Assembly: GCA_910579735.1 (NCBI GenBank) | Contig: CAJTUZ010000003.1 | Location: 134,082-198,081 of the forward strand | Direction: 5' to 3' | From: an uncultured Lachnospiraceae bacterium | GTDB lineage: Bacteria; Bacillota; Clostridia; Lachnospirales; Lachnospiraceae | DNA: 64,000 nt | Part shown: one piece after another, positions 1 to 8,236 of the stretch | How the letters are laid out: each line of letters opens with the position of its first letter | Numbering within the stretch: the first letter of the stretch is position 1 | Program-made: the position numbers and the translations under genes | Notes under the pieces: model-generated | Databases searched by the model: none | Seen by the model: the letters and a program-made list of their open reading frames with translations, nothing else | Told to the model about the DNA's origin: nothing

Positions 1-749
1 TTCAATTCCGCTTTCCCATATTGCAAAACTGCCATACAAACTTCATAGGCAAAGCCCTGCCGCTGCCAGGGTACGCCGATCACAAAACCAAGCTCCGGGA
101 TCTCATAGCCTTCCCGCAGATTAAGTCCCGCCCTGCCGATGATCCTCCCGCTTTTCTTCTCCAGCACCGTCCACATGCCGTACCCGTAAAACCCGTACAC
201 ATTCTTGATATAGTCCTTTATATAAGCGATCTCCTCATCCCGGTCCGCATACAGATCTTCCATATATTCCGTAATGGATGCATCTTGATAAATTTCATAA
301 AATTCCCCTACATCCTCTGTAACCGTCTCCCGGATCACGCAGCGTTTCGTTTCCGTGATCATCCACGGCCGCCCTGTCAAACGCCGCCAGACAAGTTCTA
401 ACGATTGATATTCAATTTCCGCCGGATTCTCTATCGCATATCCCGAAAACGAGAAATTTTCCTCCCGATTTTCCGCATGCAGATAAGCAACAACCGGATA
501 TCCGTCTTCTTGTAACTTTCTCTGCCAAACGGCATCATCCGTAATATAAAGAACGTCTTCCTTCTTCTCATACATGCAGCTGCTTATTTCTTCATCCTCT
601 TTATGCTCCTTAAATCTGTTATGCAGCCCGCCTTCCGCACTTTCCATAAAACAGCTTTCTACCAAATTGTCCGATAATTCCTGCAGTAATCCTTCTATTT
701 CTTCCATTGCGTTCTTTTTCTTCAAAATAAAACAAATTTTTTTCAACAT
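1..749 (-). CDS. GNAT family N-acetyltransferase, 3' end outside window
   Basis: The minus strand is open from an ATG at 749 to the window edge (249 codons, no stop seen), so the C-terminus is missing. The first ~110 residues include YITDDAVWQRKL and PVVAYLHAENRE and form a domain I know only from Lachnospiraceae acetyltransferases. The remainder is a RimJ/RimL-like GNAT fold: CVIRETVTEDVGEFYEIY, then GRAGLNLREGYEIPELGFVIG, then the acetyl-CoA loop region WQRQGFAYEV. The start is chosen on an AAGAAGG-type site about 12 bases upstream; an in-frame ATG at 707 is the alternative. Substrate unknown. It is divergent from the cyclophilin gene. Confidence 0.75.
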   Translation of the reverse strand, partial: MLKKICFILKKKNAMEEIEGLLQELSDNLVESCFMESAEGGLHNRFKEHKEDEEISSCMYEKKEDVLYITDDAVWQRKLQEDGYPVVAYLHAENREENFSFSGYAIENPAEIEYQSLELVWRRLTGRPWMITETKRCVIRETVTEDVGEFYEIYQDASITEYMEDLYADRDEEIAYIKDYIKNVYGFYGYGMWTVLEKKSGRIIGRAGLNLREGYEIPELGFVIGVPWQRQGFAYEVCMAVLQYGKAEL

Positions 750-836
750 CTGTCTCTTTACCTTCTTTAACAATTCATATACAATAATATCGTAATATAC
801 TACATTATATTAGAAAACCGGAAAGGAAGCAAAGCA

Positions 837-1370
837 ATGGCACAAAATCCAATCGTTACTTTTACCATGAAAAGCGGAGACGTTATCAAAGCGGAACTAT
901 ACCCGGAGATCGCACCGACTTCTGTCAACAATTTTATCAGTCTGATCCAGAAAAATTTCTATGACGGTCTTATTTTTCACAGAGTCATCAAAAACTTTAT
1001 GATTCAGGGCGGCGACCCGGAAGGAACCGGTATGGGCGGTCCCGGCTATTCTATCCGCGGAGAATTTGCACAAAACGGCTATCCCAATGACCTGAAACAT
1101 ACAGCCGGCGTTCTTTCTATGGCAAGGAGCATGCACCCCAATTCAGCAGGCAGCCAGTTCTTCATCATGCACAAGGATTCTCCGCATCTTGATGGCGCAT
1201 ATGCTGCTTTTGGGAAAGTAATTGAAGGTACTGAGAATGTCAATAAGATTGCCGAAACAGCGACCGATTATTCCGACAGGCCTCTGGAGCCGCAGATGAT
1301 CGATACGGTCACGGTTGAGACTTTCGGGGAAACTTATCCGGAACCGGAACAGATTCATGCAGACTTTTAA
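837..1370 (+). CDS. Peptidyl-prolyl cis-trans isomerase, cyclophilin type
   Basis: 177 residues, the usual size of a single-domain bacterial cyclophilin. It catalyses cis-trans isomerisation of X-Pro bonds. The family signature is clear: FHRVIKNFMIQGGDPEGTG (catalytic Arg in FHR), the MAR loop in LSMARSMHPNSAGSQFFI, and AAFGKVIEG. There is no signal peptide, so it is cytoplasmic. GGAAAGGAAGCAAAGCA precedes the ATG. A plausible promoter (TTCATA, 16 bases, TATACT) lies at about 775-802. It stands alone on the plus strand between two minus-strand genes. Certain as to family; PpiA versus PpiB naming is not decided here. Confidence 0.95.
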   Translation: MAQNPIVTFTMKSGDVIKAELYPEIAPTSVNNFISLIQKNFYDGLIFHRVIKNFMIQGGDPEGTGMGGPGYSIRGEFAQNGYPNDLKHTAGVLSMARSMHPNSAGSQFFIMHKDSPHLDGAYAAFGKVIEGTENVNKIAETATDYSDRPLEPQMIDTVTVETFGETYPEPEQIHADF

Positions 1371-1550
1371 GCCTTTGGATGTTTCCTATGAACAGTTCTA
1401 TCTCATTCACAAATTGTTCATATTTAATTTAAAGAAACTTCACTTTGGAATCATTCTTTAGACATTTCTTTTGCATATACTTAAACCATAAGATAACGCA
1501 AGAGATAACATCAAAGTAGACAGATTTAATTAATACTTTTTCATAATAAA

Positions 1551-1576
1551 TGCCAGGTAAATCATTTTACCTGGCA
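1551..1576. terminator. Perfect 11-bp stem-loop between convergent genes
   Basis: TGCCAGGTAAA (1551-1561) and its exact complement (1566-1576) close a 4-base loop. On the minus strand it is followed by TTTATTAT, on the plus strand by a pyrimidine run ending in TTTTT at 1583-1587. It lies 175 bases after the cyclophilin stop and 60 bases after the stop of the opposing gene, so it can serve both, better the minus-strand gene. The stretch 1371-1550 shows nothing else. Confidence 0.65.
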
Positions 1577-1635
1577 TCCTCCCTTTTTAAGGGTAAAATT
1601 TTTCATTCTATTCCATTCGGCTCCGCACAGGACTG

Positions 1636-2115
1636 CTAATATAATGTTCCCGCGATCAGAACCGCCAACCCGAATACAATCGCATAAAAGAGAATGAGAA
1701 ACGCTATGTCCAGAAAAATTCTCAAACCAATATTCATCTTCGTATTTCCGGAAACTGATAATGTCAGCACAATGCCTGCCGCTGCCATAGCGCCTCCTAT
1801 CGCGCCGTTCATGAAATTGACACAGTGCAGCGCGGCAAAGAAATAGGCCCATATCGGCACTTTGGCAGGAACATACTGCTCTCCCGTCTCACAATTCCGG
1901 TTATCCATAACAAGCGTTGGAGCGCTCATGCTCTGGAGCACCAGAAGCGCCTTCCTGTTTCCGACCGGAATTTCATACTCCGTCTGAATCATCCCTGTTT
2001 TAGTTTTGTAGTTTTTCAGGTGCAGCGGCGCACCGTCTACAGAAAGATTTTTATTGTTTCTAAGTGTAACATTATGCATCATACCATCAATATTTACATT
2101 CCAGCTCTTCTCCAT
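1636..2115 (-). CDS. Hypothetical membrane protein
   Basis: 159 residues; I do not recognise a named family. The N-terminal half is soluble and looks beta-rich (MEKSWNVNIDGMMHNVTLRN, then YEIPVGNRKALLVLQSM). The C-terminal half has two or three hydrophobic segments: around GAIGGAMAAAGIVLTLSV and FLDIAFLILFYAIVFGLAVL, with a weaker one around WAYFFAALHCVNF. A possible reading is an N-terminal cytoplasmic sensor-like domain anchored by a C-terminal membrane hairpin. It is transcribed alone, bounded by the stem-loop at 1551-1576 and the aldolase terminator upstream. Real as a gene by length, start context and coherent topology; function unknown. Confidence 0.7.
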   Translation of the reverse strand: MEKSWNVNIDGMMHNVTLRNNKNLSVDGAPLHLKNYKTKTGMIQTEYEIPVGNRKALLVLQSMSAPTLVMDNRNCETGEQYVPAKVPIWAYFFAALHCVNFMNGAIGGAMAAAGIVLTLSVSGNTKMNIGLRIFLDIAFLILFYAIVFGLAVLIAGTLY

Positions 2116-2160
2116 ACTCTACTATATCCCCCACCATGTTTGTTCTTTATTATCATTGTC

Positions 2161-2189
2161 AAAAAAAGGACTGCCTTCCCAGGCAGTCC
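2161..2189 (-). terminator. Rho-independent terminator of the aldolase gene
   Basis: On the minus strand GGACTGCC, a 6-base loop and GGCAGTCC are followed directly by seven T. It begins about 30 bases after the aldolase stop codon. Confidence 0.9.
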
Positions 2190-2219
2190 CTTGATGTGAA
2201 TCATATTTGATTTCTATTT

Positions 2220-3083
2220 TCAAGCTTTGCCGATAGAACCGAATAATTCCATCTTCTCTTTTACTTTTGCTTTGATTGCTTCATAACCCGGAGCAAGCAC
2301 TTTACGAGGATCGAAGCCTTTACCTTCCAGATCTTTGCCTGCTTCAATATATTTACGTGTTGCTTCTGCAAATACTAACTGGCACTCCGTATTAACGTTA
2401 ATCTTTGCAACGCCAAGAGAAATCGCTTTCTTGATCATATCATCCGGAATACCTGTACCGCCGTGAAGAACTAACGGAAGCGTTCCTGTCTTCTCCTGAA
2501 CGGAAGCAAGTACGTCAAACTGTAAACCTTTCCAGTTCTCAGGATATTTGCCATGGATATTGCCGATACCTGCTGCCAGGAAGTCTACGCCCAGATCTGC
2601 AATCTGCTTGCACTCTGCAGGATCTGCACACTCACCCATACCTACAACACCGTCCTCTTCACCGCCGATAGAACCAACTTCGGCTTCGATAGAGATTCCT
2701 TTTGCATGAGCTGCCTCAACCAGTTCTTTGGTCTTTGCAATATTCTCTTCAATTGCATAATGAGATCCGTCGAACATGATGGAAGGAAAACCTGCTTCCA
2801 TACATTTGTAGCAGTGGTCATATGAACCATGATCCAAATGTACTGCTACGGGAACCGTAATGTTCTGGTCTTTGATCAGACCGTTTACCATACCCATAAC
2901 GACATCATATCCGCCCATATATTTTCCGGCGCCTTCGGATACACCCAGAATAACCGGGGAGTTGCATTCCTGTGCTGTAAGCAGGATTGCTTTGGTCCAC
3001 TCAAGGTTGTTGATATTAAACTGGCCTACTGCATAATGACCAGCCACTGCTTTTTGAAGCATTTCTGTTGCTGAAACTAACAT
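2220..3083 (-). CDS. fba: Class II fructose-1,6-bisphosphate aldolase
   Basis: 287 residues, typical of the short class II enzymes. It cleaves fructose 1,6-bisphosphate to glyceraldehyde 3-phosphate and dihydroxyacetone phosphate in glycolysis. Visible family elements are GQFNINNLEWTKAIL at the N-terminus, VHLDHGSYD (catalytic Asp and a zinc His), GIGNIHGKYPENW and LVLHGGTGIPDDMI (the other zinc His residues), and KINVNTECQ near the phosphate site. A longer frame runs upstream to 3155. I start at 3083 because AATGGAGGT sits at ideal distance and homologues begin MLVSATEML. Single gene with its own terminator; a TATAAT lies at 3144-3149. Confidence 0.95.
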   Translation of the reverse strand: MLVSATEMLQKAVAGHYAVGQFNINNLEWTKAILLTAQECNSPVILGVSEGAGKYMGGYDVVMGMVNGLIKDQNITVPVAVHLDHGSYDHCYKCMEAGFPSIMFDGSHYAIEENIAKTKELVEAAHAKGISIEAEVGSIGGEEDGVVGMGECADPAECKQIADLGVDFLAAGIGNIHGKYPENWKGLQFDVLASVQEKTGTLPLVLHGGTGIPDDMIKKAISLGVAKINVNTECQLVFAEATRKYIEAGKDLEGKGFDPRKVLAPGYEAIKAKVKEKMELFGSIGKA

Positions 3084-3143
3084 CTTTATTACCTCCATTA
3101 TCATTTTTTCATACGCAGGCTGTCCACCTAACTCATTGATGTC

Positions 3144-3149
3144 ATTATA
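3144..3149 (-). promoter_or_regulatory. -10 element of the aldolase promoter
   Basis: A perfect TATAAT on the minus strand, 61 bases before the fba start. The region 17 bases further upstream is T-rich (TTTTCT) and only a weak -35. It falls in the gap between fba and the lipid kinase gene. Confidence 0.5.
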
Positions 3150-3209
3150 CCGCATTCCTTTTAAAAAGAAAACCTTTTCGGAAAAAATATTGGAATTTAT
3201 TAGTTAATT

Positions 3210-4100
3210 TTACCGCGGTATCCTGATTTCCAAAGCCTCTTTTTTATTTTCTATAACAGATACCGAATGTTCTCCTCCGAATTCTCCATCTAATGTCCAG
3301 GCCACAGCCTGATCTGACTCTATCACGATCCTGGACGTCTTAAAACAGTGAATGAAATCGGACTGTATCTTTTTGTCTACGAGGGCCGCAATAATGTTAT
3401 TTAAATCGAGCGCGCTGGACGGTTTTTTAATCAGCGTCACTTCAAACAGACCATCGTTTAACTCCACATTTTTTCCGGTTATCCCTTTAAAGCCTCCGAC
3501 AGAATTAGAGTTGGTGATCATCCCGTAAATATATTCGTTTTCCAGACATACATCGTCATATTGTATTTTCATATAGTACGACTTAATGGAAGAAAGGCGT
3601 TTAACGCCCTCCAGAAGATAAGCCGCATGTCCCAGCATATTCTTCATATCCTGCTTCGTTGCATAAGATACATCCGTAAAAATACCAAATGCTGCCACAT
3701 AAATAAAATAATCGTCATTAAATGCGCCGATATCACAGCCAAATTCTCTTCCGTTTACCACAATGTCCGCTGCTTTTACCATACTGCGCGGAATTCCGAG
3801 GCTGTTTGCAAAATCATTGGTACTGCCCGCAGGAACGTATCCGATCGGTAGTTTCTCCGGACACTGCATCATGCCGGTTACCACTTCATCCAATGTACCG
3901 TCGCCGCCGCTGCATACAACGATATCATATCCTTCCCTGCGCTCTCTTACAGCATCAACCGCATCCCCGGACGCCTGTGTCGGATAGACGGTAACTTCAT
4001 ATCCGGCCTTGACAAAAATATCAATAATATCCAGCAGATTACTTCTGATCTTCGCTTTCCCTGCTCTTGGATTATAAACAAAAAGCATATTCTTATCCAT
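3210..4100 (-). CDS. Diacylglycerol kinase-family lipid kinase (YegS/BmrU type)
   Basis: 296 residues. Family members phosphorylate diacylglycerol or related lipids with ATP. The catalytic domain signatures are present: NPRAGKAK, SGGDGTLDEVVTGM (nucleotide-binding GGDGT) and YVPAGSTNDFANSL. The C-terminal beta domain ends AWTLDGEFGGEHSVSV, which matches the usual D-G-E signature. The open frame extends to 4160, but GGGAGGAAT is well placed before the ATG at 4100 and homologues begin at MDKNMLFVYNP. No membrane segment, so it acts peripherally at the membrane. It follows the terminator of the murB-crh run and may be read as a separate unit. The exact lipid substrate is not decided by sequence. 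Confidence 0.88.
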   Translation of the reverse strand: MDKNMLFVYNPRAGKAKIRSNLLDIIDIFVKAGYEVTVYPTQASGDAVDAVRERREGYDIVVCSGGDGTLDEVVTGMMQCPEKLPIGYVPAGSTNDFANSLGIPRSMVKAADIVVNGREFGCDIGAFNDDYFIYVAAFGIFTDVSYATKQDMKNMLGHAAYLLEGVKRLSSIKSYYMKIQYDDVCLENEYIYGMITNSNSVGGFKGITGKNVELNDGLFEVTLIKKPSSALDLNNIIAALVDKKIQSDFIHCFKTSRIVIESDQAVAWTLDGEFGGEHSVSVIENKKEALEIRIPR

Positions 4101-4140
4101 GCAGCATTCCTCCCGCCACTTTCGGTACAAATCATTTTGG

Positions 4141-4172
4141 AAAAAAAGAGACCCCCTCACTTGGGAATCCCC
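4141..4172 (-). terminator. Terminator after the crh-like gene
   Basis: On the minus strand GGGGATTCCC pairs, with several G-T pairs, with GGGGGTCTC across a 6-base loop. Seven T follow at 4147-4141. It closes the murB-rapZ-whiA-crh run about 14 bases after the crh stop. Confidence 0.75.
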
Positions 4173-4185
4173 TTCGTCTTCTGCC

Positions 4186-4443
4186 TTACTGATTGCCGCT
4201 CAAAAAACCTTCAATGCCTGCCACTGCCGCCTCTTCATCATTGCCATCGGCAACGACTGTTACTGTCTGGCCCATAGCCAGACCAAGGCCCATCATGCCC
4301 ATAATACTTTTAGCATTCACCTTTTTGTTATCTGACTGAATGTACACACTGCTGTCATACTGACTTGCCACCTGTACAAGTACAGCTACCGGTCTGGCTT
4401 CCAGGCCTCCCTCCAACTTAATTTGGACAGATTTTTCAATCAT
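4186..4443 (-). CDS. crh: HPr-like phosphocarrier lacking His15 (Crh-like)
   Basis: 85 residues with the HPr fold. The motif where HPr has its phosphorylatable histidine (G-x-H-A-R-P) reads GLEARP here, so position 15 is Glu. The regulatory serine is intact: counting from Met1, KS in NAKSIMGMM is Ser46. This combination is that of Crh (Gln15 in Bacillus subtilis): it cannot relay phosphate in the PTS but can be Ser-phosphorylated by HprK and act with CcpA in catabolite control. The context agrees, since B. subtilis has yvcJ-yvcK-whiA-crh and here rapZ-whiA-crh run together with 14-15 base gaps; no yvcK is present. hprK is 4 kb away on the same strand. Symbol assigned by these two residues and the synteny. 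Confidence 0.85.
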   Translation of the reverse strand: MIEKSVQIKLEGGLEARPVAVLVQVASQYDSSVYIQSDNKKVNAKSIMGMMGLGLAMGQTVTVVADGNDEEAAVAGIEGFLSGNQ

Positions 4444-4457
4444 AAGTTCTCCTCCTT

Positions 4458-5336
4458 CTATAACCTCATATGTTCAGCAATCTCACTTAGTTTCCGAAGT
4501 CGGTGGTTGACACCTGATTTCCCGACCGGCGGTTCCAGATACTCTCCAAGTTCTTTTAAGGGAGCCTCCGGATATTCTAAACGAATCTCTGCCATTTGCC
4601 GCAGATTGTCCGGTAAATTTTCAAATCCATATTGTTTCTGAATGAGCAGAATATCTTCTATCTGTTTGGATGCGGCGTTAACCGTTTTGGTAATATTGGC
4701 CGCTTCGCAATTGACCCGCCTGTTAATGGAATTACGCATTTCTTTCACGATCCGCAGATTTTCCAAGTTCATCAAAGATACATGAGCGCCCATAACATTC
4801 AGCAGATCTACGATTCCGGAACCCTCTTTTAAATATACAATATAATATTTCTTACGTTTGATCACTTTTGCTTCTATTTGAAATTCCTGTATGATATCCT
4901 TTAACTGTTCTGCCTGTTCCGGACTGTTGCAGACAAATTCGAGATGATAGCTTTTCTCCGGATCGCTCATGGAACCGGCACAAAGAAAAACTCCCCGTAA
5001 AAAGGCACGCGCACAGCAGCTGTTCTTAATCAGCAGTGAATTAACAGGCAGATTAAGCGGAAGAATTTCCTTGTCGGCATCATACAGATGCAGCGCGTGA
5101 AAAATTTTTTCTTCATCCACTTCCTGCATAACAGTTTCTATATTAAATGTTTTTTGTAATAATGTAAAGTACTTTCTGGCAACCGTTTCATTTTCCATGT
5201 CCAATTTCAAATGTAACCCGTCGCCCGTCAGATGTCCGCCAAAATGAATCAACGCGGCCAGCTCCGCTAACTGACAATGTCTCGCCGGACTGACAGCATC
5301 TGCCAGTTCCTCTTTTACCATACCGGAAAACGACAT
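4458..5336 (-). CDS. whiA: DNA-binding protein WhiA
   Basis: 292 residues. The N-terminal part resembles a LAGLIDADG homing-endonuclease fold (SCCARAFLRGVFLCAGSMSDPEKSYHLEF) and the C-terminal part is a helix-turn-helix (LEYPEAPLKELGEYL, then VGKSGVNHRLRKLSEIA). WhiA is needed for sporulation in Streptomyces and affects division and chromosome segregation in Bacillus. Two ATG codons lie 6 bases apart; GAGGGA is 8 bases from the second (5336) and touches the first, so 5336 is taken. It sits between rapZ (21 bases upstream of this start) and the crh-like gene, the conserved Firmicute order. Confidence 0.95.
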   Translation of the reverse strand: MSFSGMVKEELADAVSPARHCQLAELAALIHFGGHLTGDGLHLKLDMENETVARKYFTLLQKTFNIETVMQEVDEEKIFHALHLYDADKEILPLNLPVNSLLIKNSCCARAFLRGVFLCAGSMSDPEKSYHLEFVCNSPEQAEQLKDIIQEFQIEAKVIKRKKYYIVYLKEGSGIVDLLNVMGAHVSLMNLENLRIVKEMRNSINRRVNCEAANITKTVNAASKQIEDILLIQKQYGFENLPDNLRQMAEIRLEYPEAPLKELGEYLEPPVGKSGVNHRLRKLSEIAEHMRL

Positions 5337-5357
5337 AATCATTCCCTCTGTTCAAAC

Positions 5358-6212
5358 TCACTTCGTATCACGATGATACAATTTCAAACCATAATTTCCC
5401 TGATCTTTCATGCGTTTATATAATTCATTCGCAAGCGTAACGCTTCTGTGCCTGCCGCCTGTGCATCCGATGCCTACGACCAGCTGATATTTTCCTTCTT
5501 TAATATAATTCGGAACAAGGAATGTCAGCATGTCCACCAGCTTCTCCATGAAATCCGATGCTTCCGAAAAGCTCATGACATAGTCCTGTACTTCTTGATC
5601 ATTGCCGGTCTTATGTTTCAGTTCATCAATATAAAACGGATTCGGCAGAAATCTGACATCAAAGACCAGATCGGCATCCGCAGGAATCCCGTTTTTAAAC
5701 CCGAATGATAAAATCGTCACCATGAGAGAATTATACTCTTCATTCAGGACAAAAATACGATCCATTTCCTCTTTCAATTCTCTGGTCAGCAGATTGGATG
5801 TATCGATCACATAATCCGCTTTTCTCTTCATGTCTTCCAGAATTTTCCGTTCTTTTTCTACACCGTCCTCTATCCGTCCATCCGGCGAAAGCGGATGCAC
5901 CCTTCTGGTTTCTTTATATCGCTTGATCAATACGGAATCGCTTGCATCCATAAAAAGGACTTCGAAAACATATCCTTCCGCCTTCAGTTTTTCCAATATT
6001 TTCTGCACGTCATTAAACGGCTGATCGGCACGTACATCCAATCCCAATGCCACCTTGGTAATCTCACTGCCCGGCGTTACAATCAGTTCGAGAAATTTTT
6101 CGATCAGAGGCACCGGAAGATTATCAACACAATAAAATCCCAGATCCTCCAACATTTTAAACGCTGTGCTTTTACCGCCGCCGCTCATCCCGGTTACTAC
6201 TACAAACCGCAT
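5358..6212 (-). CDS. rapZ: RNase adapter / nucleotide-binding protein RapZ (YvcJ)
   Basis: 284 residues, full length for the family. The N-terminal P-loop is GMSGGGKSTAF (residues 8-18), and the C-terminal domain carries VGIGCTGGRHRSVTLANEL, the conserved cysteine-glycine-rich signature of RapZ/YvcJ. In Escherichia coli RapZ guides RNase E to the GlmZ small RNA and binds glucosamine 6-phosphate. In Firmicutes YvcJ hydrolyses nucleotides and its exact role is less clear. AGGATAAAC precedes the ATG. It lies 47 bases downstream of murB and runs into whiA, so all are probably cotranscribed. Confidence 0.95.
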   Translation of the reverse strand: MRFVVVTGMSGGGKSTAFKMLEDLGFYCVDNLPVPLIEKFLELIVTPGSEITKVALGLDVRADQPFNDVQKILEKLKAEGYVFEVLFMDASDSVLIKRYKETRRVHPLSPDGRIEDGVEKERKILEDMKRKADYVIDTSNLLTRELKEEMDRIFVLNEEYNSLMVTILSFGFKNGIPADADLVFDVRFLPNPFYIDELKHKTGNDQEVQDYVMSFSEASDFMEKLVDMLTFLVPNYIKEGKYQLVVGIGCTGGRHRSVTLANELYKRMKDQGNYGLKLYHRDTK

Positions 6213-6259
6213 GTTTATCCTACGCCTCTTTCTTTAGACTGTTATCTTTACCAATTATT

Positions 6260-7177
6260 TTAAAAATCTCCCAGGAAGATGATCTCCGGTTCCAATCTCA
6301 CATGAAAACGGTCGCTTACTCTTTCCTGCACTTCTTCGATCACTTCTTTTACATCAGCTGCCGTGGCTTTTCCCACATTGACTACGAAACCGCAGTGTTT
6401 ATCCGAAACCTGTGCCCCACCGATACGATAACCGCGAAGGCCGGATTCCATGATCAGCTTGCCGGCAAAATATCCTTCCGGCCGTTTAAACGTACTGCCC
6501 GCACTCGGATAATTTAACGGCTGTTTACTCTGACGTTTCTGCATCAAATCATCCATTTTCTCCTGAATCTCTTCTCCGGACGCCGGATGCATCCGAAAGA
6601 CAACTTCCAGCACGATAAATGGTCTGTTTTTAATAATACTGGTACGATACCCGAATTCCATCGTATTATTATCCAAAATAAGAATTTTGCCTTCTTTGTC
6701 CATAACCTTGACGGATTCTACAATCTGCTTCATCTCCCCGTCATAGGCTCCTGCGTTCATGACAACACCGCCGCCGACGCTTCCGGGAATCCCTGCTGCA
6801 AATTCCATACCGGACAGTCCTGCGTCCCGCGCCCGTGCCGCGGTCTGTGATAACAGCGCTCCTGCCTGTGCATGAATGCGCTCTTCTTCCACTGTAATCC
6901 TGTTCATTCCTTCTCCGAGCTTTATAATAATACCGCGGTATCCTTTATCTCCGACAAGCAGATTGCTTCCGTTCCCAAGAATAAAATACTCCTGCCCGAT
7001 CTGATGCAGATAGGGGACAAGCCGCAGCAGTTCCTCTTCCTGCTCGATCAGAACCATACATTCCGCATCACCGCCTATTCTGAAAGTCGTATGCCTGCTC
7101 ATGGGTTCTTTGAAAAGCATTCTCTCTTTCGGAATGATCTTTCCGATATATTCACATATAGATGTATTTAAGCTCAA
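6260..7177 (-). CDS. murB: UDP-N-acetylenolpyruvoylglucosamine reductase
   Basis: 305 residues. It performs the NADPH- and FAD-dependent reduction that gives UDP-N-acetylmuramate in peptidoglycan precursor synthesis. FAD-binding landmarks are TTFRIGGDAE, LGNGSNLLVGDKGYRG and AAGIPGSVGGGVVMNAGAY. The catalytic serine is in PSAGSTFKRPEGYFAG and the C-terminal Glu is in LEPEIIFLGDF. The protein begins at a TTG (7177) with GGTG about 5 bases before it; no in-frame ATG lies close by. The AT-rich gap to glcK (7178-7272) holds no clear consensus promoter. Confidence 0.95.
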   Translation of the reverse strand: MSLNTSICEYIGKIIPKERMLFKEPMSRHTTFRIGGDAECMVLIEQEEELLRLVPYLHQIGQEYFILGNGSNLLVGDKGYRGIIIKLGEGMNRITVEEERIHAQAGALLSQTAARARDAGLSGMEFAAGIPGSVGGGVVMNAGAYDGEMKQIVESVKVMDKEGKILILDNNTMEFGYRTSIIKNRPFIVLEVVFRMHPASGEEIQEKMDDLMQKRQSKQPLNYPSAGSTFKRPEGYFAGKLIMESGLRGYRIGGAQVSDKHCGFVVNVGKATAADVKEVIEEVQERVSDRFHVRLEPEIIFLGDF

Positions 7178-7272
7178 TTTTGCACCGTCTCATTTCTTAA
7201 AATATATAATATATAATATGCCGAATTTTAAATCTAATACCATGCCATTTTCTTAGCCTGCGGTATTTGTCT

Positions 7273-8211
7273 TTAATCTAAAACCATTTTAGCCGCGCCG
7301 TATATCCCTGCATCGTTCCCAAGCGTTGCAAGCGCAAATATCGTCTCTTTGCTTCCATGAAAAACGGTTCTTTCAAACGGTGGTTTGATATAATCGAACA
7401 ATACCTCTCCTGCTTTGGAAACACCGCCGCCGATAACAAATATTTCCGGATTGATGACTCCCGCGATCACGCCAAGTCCCTTGCCCAAATATTCGCCAAA
7501 CTGCTTCGCCACTTCAACTGCCAGCTCGTCGCCTGCTTTTACCGCGTCGAAGACTGTCTTTGCGGATACTTCACCCTGTCTTAACATACTGTCTTTGCTG
7601 CTTGCCTGCAGAGCTCTGTTAGCAAGTCTTGTAATGCCCGTTGCGGAAGCATACTCTTCCAGACATCCGTAATTGCCGCAGCCGCAGCTTTCCGTCTCGT
7701 TATCTTCCACATGAATGTGTCCTATTTCACCACCTGCGCCTGTTGACCCGGTCATGATCTCGCCATTGATGATGATGCCGCCGCCGACACCGGTTCCCAG
7801 CGTAACGGCAACCAGATTCTTATGACCCTGTCCGCCGCCTTTCCACATTTCTCCAAGCGCTGCAACGTTCGCATCGTTACCGCCTTCTACCCGCATACCG
7901 CCCAGCAGATCCGTTAACTCCTGTTTCATATTGAACTGATTCCATCCAAGATTAACGGCTCTATGCACGATGCCGTCTCCATCCACGGGGCCCGGTACAC
8001 CGACGCCCACGCCTGCTATATCTTCTTTTGTCAGATTTTTTTCTGCTATTTTGGCTTCTATACTCGCCGCAATATCCGGCAGGATCTTCTTTCCGTTCTC
8101 TTCAGTCCTGGTGGGTATCTCCCATTTGTCCAATACATTGCCGTTTATATCAAATAACCCCAATTTAACCGTAGTACCGCCTACATCTACTCCAAACACA
8201 TGATTCGCCAT
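7273..8211 (-). CDS. glcK: ROK family glucokinase
   Basis: 312 residues. It phosphorylates glucose with ATP to glucose 6-phosphate. The N-terminal phosphate-binding loop is GVDVGGTTVKLGLFD. The ROK zinc motif is ESCGCGNYGCLEEYAS, and GAGGEIGHIHVE carries the glucose-contacting residues. The C-terminal part (VIGGGVSKAGEVLFDYI) is typical of Firmicute GlcK. The frame is open to 8355, but the ATG at 8211 has GAGGGTAAAAT before it and matches the family start. It is 25 bases downstream of hprK, so a carbon-control pair hprK-glcK is likely expressed together. Confidence 0.92.
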   Translation of the reverse strand: MANHVFGVDVGGTTVKLGLFDINGNVLDKWEIPTRTEENGKKILPDIAASIEAKIAEKNLTKEDIAGVGVGVPGPVDGDGIVHRAVNLGWNQFNMKQELTDLLGGMRVEGGNDANVAALGEMWKGGGQGHKNLVAVTLGTGVGGGIIINGEIMTGSTGAGGEIGHIHVEDNETESCGCGNYGCLEEYASATGITRLANRALQASSKDSMLRQGEVSAKTVFDAVKAGDELAVEVAKQFGEYLGKGLGVIAGVINPEIFVIGGGVSKAGEVLFDYIKPPFERTVFHGSKETIFALATLGNDAGIYGAAKMVLD

Positions 8212-8236
8212 TATTTTACCCTCTCTTTTTCTATTT